From Pyrenopolyporus hunteri (taxonomy: Eukaryota > Ascomycota > Sordariomycetes > Xylariales > Hypoxylaceae): a DNA stretch of 64,000 nt. Numbering within the stretch: the stretch's first letter is position 1; the number at the start of each line of letters is the position of its first letter. Position numbers and translations under genes: made by a program. The notes beneath the pieces were generated by a model. The model ran no database searches and was not told the origin of the DNA. It saw nothing but the letters and a program-made list of their open reading frames with translations. The stretch lies in NCBI GenBank assembly GCA_902806595.1, contig CADCXC010000038.1, positions 992,001 to 1,056,000 on the forward strand, given 5' to 3'. Shown here in pieces: positions 58,851 to 64,000 of this stretch.

Positions 58851-60461
58851 ATGGAAGAGACAGACGTTCTAATCGTGGGCGGAGGGCCAACAGGAGTAAC
58901 TCTAGCGCTTGAGTTAGCCGTCCACGGGATACCATTCCGCATCGTCGACAAGGAACTACAGAGGTCGGATAAATCTAGGGCTTTAGGCGTCCAACCGCGT
59001 ACCTTGGAGCTCCTAAAGCGGCACGGCGACATTGGGAAACTTGTCTCGCAAGGCAACCTGAGCAGTGGCACCACATTCTACCTCAACGGAAAGAAAGCGG
59101 CAGACATCGACATCTCCGGTCTCGTAGAAGACACGGAATTTCCCCTTATTCTTATCATATCTCAGTGCGAAACCGAGGTATTCTTAGACGAATGTCTTGC
59201 GAAGCATGGCATCGCGGTCGAACGTGGACTCGAAGCAAAGTCCATCAACCAGGATCCCGAGGGTGCCACGGTCAGGTTGTATAACCGAGACGGTGAGGAG
59301 AAGATGATCCGAGCAAAGTACGTCGTCGGTGCCGACGGGGCACATAGCAGCGTGCGACGCTCGGCAACGGGTCTCAAGTTCCAGGGCGCAGCGTATCCCC
59401 AGGACTTTATTCTATGCGACGCTCACGTTAGAAACACCAAATTATCCTGGGACCGATTCTCTCTCTGTCTAGGCAAGGGCTCTCTTGCTGTGTTCCCGAT
59501 GAAGGATGGCACGTGCCGAGTTGTTGTGTCGCGCATCAACCCCAGAAAGGATGTGGAACCGACGCTGGAGGACTTTCAGACCATGCTTACTCGGCTTCAA
59601 CCCGACGCGGGCGAACTATATGACCCTACTTGGATCAGCAAGTTTCACCTGCATCATAGGGGCGTAAACAGCTATCGCGACGGTCGGCTGTTTGTTGCGG
59701 GCGACGCCGCACATATTCACTCCCCCGCTGGTGCACAAGGGATGAATACAGGCATACAGGACGCGATCAATTTGGGGTGGAAGTTAGCCAAGGTGATACG
59801 GGGCAAGCGGCCGGACTCGTTCCTCGATACTTACGACATCGAACGCAGGCCGATTGGGCAACATCTGCTCGAAACTTCGGACAAGATGTTCACTTGGGGA
59901 TGTTCTACAAACCCCTTCTTTATTTCCTTCCGGAACATAATGTTCTCCTGGGTTCTGCCCTGGTTCGCCAGCAGCCGCGACCGTCGTGCCAACATCTTCC
60001 AGTTTATATCCGAGTTCGGTATCAACTATAGAAACAGTCCTGCCGTGGGGACGGCGTCGGGGTACTCGGGCCCGGTGATGGGCGGTGATCGTGTTCCAGA
60101 CGGCAAGATCAAGAGTGCGGGTAACGAGAAATATTTCCTGGAGCTCATCACCCCGAACACACATCACCTAGTGTTATTATCGGGGTTGGGAAGCGATGCT
60201 TCCACCAAGCAAACCATGCTGGAAGCACGGTCTAGGTTTACGGAGAAAAACCCGGACGGGGTTCCGGTACACATGATCTTCAACGAGGCGGCCGATTCTG
60301 ACGGAGTTTCCGGGCATACCGACGTCGGAAACCACCTGCACGAGAGATTGGGCTGCTCGAAGCCCTCTTATATCTATGTCCGGCCTGATTGTTATGTTGA
60401 GCATATTGGATCTCTTTCGAACTTCAACCAGATTCTAGAATGGCTAAAGCAAAACGCTTGA
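58851..60461 (+). CDS. FAD-dependent monooxygenase, phenol hydroxylase type
   Basis: A flavoprotein aromatic hydroxylase (PF01494-type) using NAD(P)H and O2 on a phenolic or polyketide-like substrate. One exon encodes 536 residues from the ATG at 58,851 (MEETDVLIVGGGPTG). The FAD-binding GxGxxG is at 10-15. The GADGAHSSVR motif contacts FAD and NAD(P)H, and GDAAHIHSPAGAQGMN is the second FAD motif. The last 140 residues resemble the thioredoxin-like C-terminal domain of phenol hydroxylases. The frame extends upstream of the ATG without another ATG. The next gene on the same strand is an SDR 1.8 kb away; together they could serve one oxidative pathway, but this is speculative. Confidence 0.92.
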   Translation: MEETDVLIVGGGPTGVTLALELAVHGIPFRIVDKELQRSDKSRALGVQPRTLELLKRHGDIGKLVSQGNLSSGTTFYLNGKKAADIDISGLVEDTEFPLILIISQCETEVFLDECLAKHGIAVERGLEAKSINQDPEGATVRLYNRDGEEKMIRAKYVVGADGAHSSVRRSATGLKFQGAAYPQDFILCDAHVRNTKLSWDRFSLCLGKGSLAVFPMKDGTCRVVVSRINPRKDVEPTLEDFQTMLTRLQPDAGELYDPTWISKFHLHHRGVNSYRDGRLFVAGDAAHIHSPAGAQGMNTGIQDAINLGWKLAKVIRGKRPDSFLDTYDIERRPIGQHLLETSDKMFTWGCSTNPFFISFRNIMFSWVLPWFASSRDRRANIFQFISEFGINYRNSPAVGTASGYSGPVMGGDRVPDGKIKSAGNEKYFLELITPNTHHLVLLSGLGSDASTKQTMLEARSRFTEKNPDGVPVHMIFNEAADSDGVSGHTDVGNHLHERLGCSKPSYIYVRPDCYVEHIGSLSNFNQILEWLKQNA

Positions 60462-62304
60462 GCGGAAAAGGGGTAGTTACCGGCCTAGGCCGCTAGATGT
60501 CCCCATGTTTGATGTATTTTTAATGTCAATCGGCAAGCGGTGGATGGATTCCCATTGTTTAATCTAGGCATTCATGCCCTCTTTACAATTATTATAATTC
60601 AAGCAAGGAGTTGCGGGCATATGTGTCACGGTCCACAGGATAACTCAACATCAGATTGTCGGAACACCGAGGCGAAAGATAATACTACACGATATCATAT
60701 AATCTATAGGAGATAGGTGCAGAGATGGATACCCTCAAATCTGACGGTTTATACACGTTTATATTAGATAATGCGCTACTCAAGGGAAACATGAAGCGAC
60801 CAATGCAGCATTATCTCATGTGAAAACGAAGTTGTTTCCGTCACGACGCGTATGATTATGTTCATGACACTACCTACCTTGAATAATTTGAGACAGATTG
60901 GCTAATCCTGTACTCGCTACTATCAGAACGATACCATCCGGGCAGCTGTTACACGTGCGGGAGTTGTAGCCAACGTCACAAAATAGACTTTGCTGTTGAC
61001 AATTAAGATTATATAGAGACCTAACAGCCGTATGTCGTTACGTTTTCCTAAAGGGATATAGTTCCGCTATCATTAACCTAGTACTCAGATACCCTTTCTC
61101 ATTTGAAAATATGGACGTTCTCCTTTAGATCCGCGATTATGATTTTCAGCGAGCCCTTAAGGAAACACGTCCTCAACTTATATACTTACCTAGGTAGTTA
61201 AATATTATAGGCAGATTCTAGCTGTACCCAATACTAGGACTTCCAGCAAGACGTTTGACATTCTAACCAAGCGTCATTGAACCTTTGTTCTCAATTGCCA
61301 AGCGCCACTCATGAGTCAGTCAATATTAGAGGGCAGGCGCTGTTTACTCGAGTACTGCTTAAGCTCTAAGATCGCCTAATCTTATCCCCTTCTTCATTCC
61401 TTCACTTCGACACTTTATCCTCAACGCCTAACGTTATCCCATTCATTGAACACAACACATTATTTGCGAGTAAGGGAAGCCCCACCCCCACCTATACCCC
61501 TCCTCTACCTCTCGAGCTTCCCCGTGGCCAACGGAGAGGAGGGGGCGAGAGAGGCAAACCGTCGGCTGAGGATAAGGCTCATAAATAGGTCGTAGAAAAT
61601 ATACTCAGCGGAGACCACATACGGCTAGAGAACATATAGTTCATCCATCTCAACATCGGGTTATTTATGTCAAGCAGAGGTCAATTAGTCTTATTTCCTA
61701 CCTACCTACGTATAGAGTTCCCATTTTCGTTCGTACTAATACGAAAGACTAGTCGGCCGATATACCTTAGATATCAAGATAGCTTACTCCCTACGTGATG
61801 TTGAATTTGAGGGTGGCAATCACGTTCATGACTTTACGCCACTGGGGCGATGTTCCCATTCGACCTACCGAGCCAAACGAGAATGCGTTCGAAGGACCTT
61901 CTACCCAACAATGTCTACCTACTTAGGTAGGTATCTAGGTAGGCGCTCACTAAAATATTAGAAGACTACTTTTCAGAAGAGTGATTGCCACACTTTCGTT
62001 ATAATAATGTTTATGGACAGGGCTGTTTCGTTGCGACGTCGTACTCGTAATCGCTGGACCTTTCACCCGTACTACCTGTAACGAAACGCCCAGCGAAGAC
62101 GCAATAGGCCAGTCCAGGGTAGTAACCTAGGGAGTAACCCCGCAATCAAAGCCCCCTGTATGTTGTTCAGCCAGCCCATATATTCAACTGTATACGATGG
62201 ATGTAATTCGACTTCACGCAAGTCAAATAGGCTAACTTTTGAATAGTAAAGCACCAAATCGAGGTAAACGGGGAATCTTGCCGCAGCACATCATCATCCA
62301 GAGA
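60462..62304. other. Intergenic region
   Basis: This 1.8-kb gap lies between two same-strand genes, with isolated ACCT/AGGT motifs near 61,190, 61,700 and 61,918-61,942. No gene or structured element is recognised. Confidence 0.5.
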
Positions 62305-63186
62305 ATGCCCGTCAGATCCGTTCTCATCACTGGTTGCAGTGATGGTGGCATTGGTGCTGCTCTAGCCGTAGAGTTCCGGGCCCAAGGGTGTCAGGTTTTC
62401 GCGACAGCCCGCGACGAGAACAAGATGCAGCAACTTTCCGAGAAAGGGATTCAAACTCTTACCCTCGACGTTAATTCGGATACGTCTATCGCCGCCGCCT
62501 TTACGGCCGTTCAGAAAGCTACCGACGGGTCTCTCGATTATCTCATCAATAACGCTGGCGTCAACCATATCATGCCCTTCACTGACGCTAAAGTGGACGA
62601 CTTCAGACGTGTTATTGATACTAATGTCGTCGGTGTGCTGGCTGTTACGCATGCCTTCCTACCGCTTTTGATCCAGGCACAGGGCACCGTGGCTACCGTC
62701 GGCAGCGTTAACGAGATCTTCTGTCCGCCGTACCAAGTCGCGTATAATGCGTCCAAGGCCGCGGTGCACGCCATCTCGCGGACACTCCGTGTCGAGCTTG
62801 CGCCGCTCGGAGTTAAGTTTGTCACGCTCATGACGGGCAGCGTGCGGACTAAGCTATTTGATAACGCGCCTACTCAAGTCCCCAAAGATAGCCTGTACCG
62901 CGCTGTGGCGGAAAACGTGGAGAACCGCGAGTTCCTCAAGGATGCTCGGTGGGTTGAGCCGGACGTATTCGCCAGAGAGGTGGTAGCGGACTTGCTCAGA
63001 CCAAAACCGAAGTTAAATATATGGCACGGCGGCATGTCGACTATCGCTTGGATCTTGTCCTGGTTCGGATGGGAAGGGATGCTGGTGAGTAACCCCCTAC
63101 ATCAGGCACATAGGACTCGGAGGAGTTAACCGTCCCAGGATACCGTTGTGATCAAGGGTAATAAGCTCGACAAGGTCCATCGGTGA
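62305..63186 (+). CDS. Short-chain dehydrogenase/reductase (Ayr1-like)
   Basis: An NAD(P)H-dependent oxidoreductase resembling 1-acyldihydroxyacetone-phosphate reductases (Ayr1). Two exons (62305-63084, 63139-63186) encode 275 residues. The cofactor loop TGCSDGGIG is at 9-17, INNAG at 81-85 and the catalytic triad S134, Y147, K151 (YNASK). Residues about 245-262 are hydrophobic (STIAWILSWFGW) and could associate with a membrane. The 54-bp intron (GTGAGT...CCCAG, branch GTTAACC) joins WEGML to DTVVIKGNKLDKVHR, as expected for the family. Unspliced, the frame runs on into a spurious basic tail. The ATG at 62,305 is chosen because it places the Rossmann motif at residue 9. Confidence 0.9.
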
Positions 63187-64000
63187 TGTAGTCATAAGTT
63201 AGTTCCGTATTAGGGGATTGAAATATGGCTACATTGAGCACCATGTCCAGTCAGACTTTTGTATATATTCCCCATACACTTGCGTTACCTTGCGTCTCGG
63301 CCAGTAAACCCTCACCCATTCATATATATATGGTAATACAATATATATTTGCATATAAGCCCGTAGCGATAGTTATAGCCTAGGAATGGACACATAGCTT
63401 TGAGTCCAAAAAAGATAGGGAAGCGATAAGAACAGGAAAGAACCACGCATCTGTACAATTATTCCATGGCCCTTGTCAACCCTTGCTTGGACAATGACTC
63501 CGTAGAATTAGTCAGACACTAGCTAAATCCGAATAGTAACTCGAAAAGACCAGCACGGACTTGTAAGACATAGCACACTTTCTTCTGGTTTGGAGGTAGG
63601 TGTAAATCTAGCGTGAGCACCCCCCGTCCAATACCCAACCCCCTAGTTCATTCTTGCTAGTTTACCGACAATGCTAAACAAAGTGCTTGTTCAAGGATGA
63701 ACTATGAGGTAACATAACCTATAAAAATAGCTTGCATATAGCCTGATTATAGAGCCCTTCGTAATTAGACGTCAAAACCATTAAGTGGTCTTACTTCTAG
63801 TCTCTACTTATGATACTCGCGTCGTTGACGAGATGCCTCGTTTTATGCATTGTACTCTCGGGTGCCGCCACTTTGGGGAATACGGTGGTGCAGGGTTGAT
63901 TATTTATCGGTATCGCCAAACAGGAGAAGTCGAAGTACTTCTCGGCCGACGATCATCAGATACACACGATGGTCTTACCTGGAGCACTATAGGAGGAGCT
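63187..64000. other. Intergenic tail of the window
   Basis: A TA-rich stretch near 63,320-63,345 and otherwise ordinary sequence; no gene or structured element is recognised up to the window edge. Confidence 0.5.

Noticed and set aside
1..64000. tRNA, rRNA or CRISPR features
   Set aside because: I looked for GGTTCRANNCC-type T-loops and regular spaced repeats by eye and found none convincing. A covariance-model scan would be decisive.

Overview
The window looks like a piece of chromosome from a filamentous ascomycete (Pezizomycotina, most likely a sordariomycete; this placement is inferred). The genes carry many short introns (44-122 bp, one of 239 bp) with fungal branch sites such as CTAAC, CTAAT and CTGAT. 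Protein families include Rsa4/Notchless, Msh4, a Tps3/Tsl1-type trehalose subunit and a HAK potassium transporter. The first 12.3 kb carries the mark of repeat-induced point mutation (RIP), a process confined to fungi.

Layout. Positions 1 to about 12,290 form an extremely AT-rich block with no ORF of 60 codons. It contains two tandem copies of a roughly 5.7-kb element bounded by a shared terminal sequence (three partial or complete copies). Cytosines survive there almost only in CpG. From about 12,290 the composition changes abruptly to normal, and short ACCT/AGGT-type repeats (for example ACCTAGGTAGGT) are scattered through the intergenic DNA. Thirteen genes can be supported: a hexokinase (-), an ankyrin-type protein (-), a cytochrome P450 (+), a vacuolar-type MFS amino-acid/drug transporter (+), a coiled-coil protein ending in PPPY (+), a 2-oxoglutarate/Fe(II) oxygenase (-), a HAK potassium transporter (-), a class IV branched-chain aminotransferase (-), a Tps3/Tsl1-like trehalose synthase regulatory subunit (-), the 60S assembly factor Rsa4 (-) divergent from the meiotic MutS homologue MSH4 (+), a FAD monooxygenase (+) and a short-chain dehydrogenase (+). 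I rebuilt exon-intron structures by hand from splice motifs plus family conservation. Every proposed model closes in frame.

Two non-coding elements with terminal inverted repeats and TA target duplications (15,433-15,921 and 37,898-38,207) are good candidates for Tc1/mariner-type MITEs. They differ from each other in sequence.

How the genes relate. Most are independent housekeeping genes: sugar phosphorylation and trehalose control, K+ uptake, branched-chain amino acids, ribosome assembly, meiosis. P450 + MFS and FAD monooxygenase + SDR are two same-strand pairs of the kind found in accessory metabolism, but no backbone synthase is present, so a biosynthetic cluster is not established. I did not find tRNA or rRNA genes or a CRISPR array. 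I found no clearly new biological system. The strongest unusual signals are the CpG-sparing hypermutation, the two MITE-like elements, a GC-AG intron, and altered active-site motifs in the trehalose subunit and the P450.
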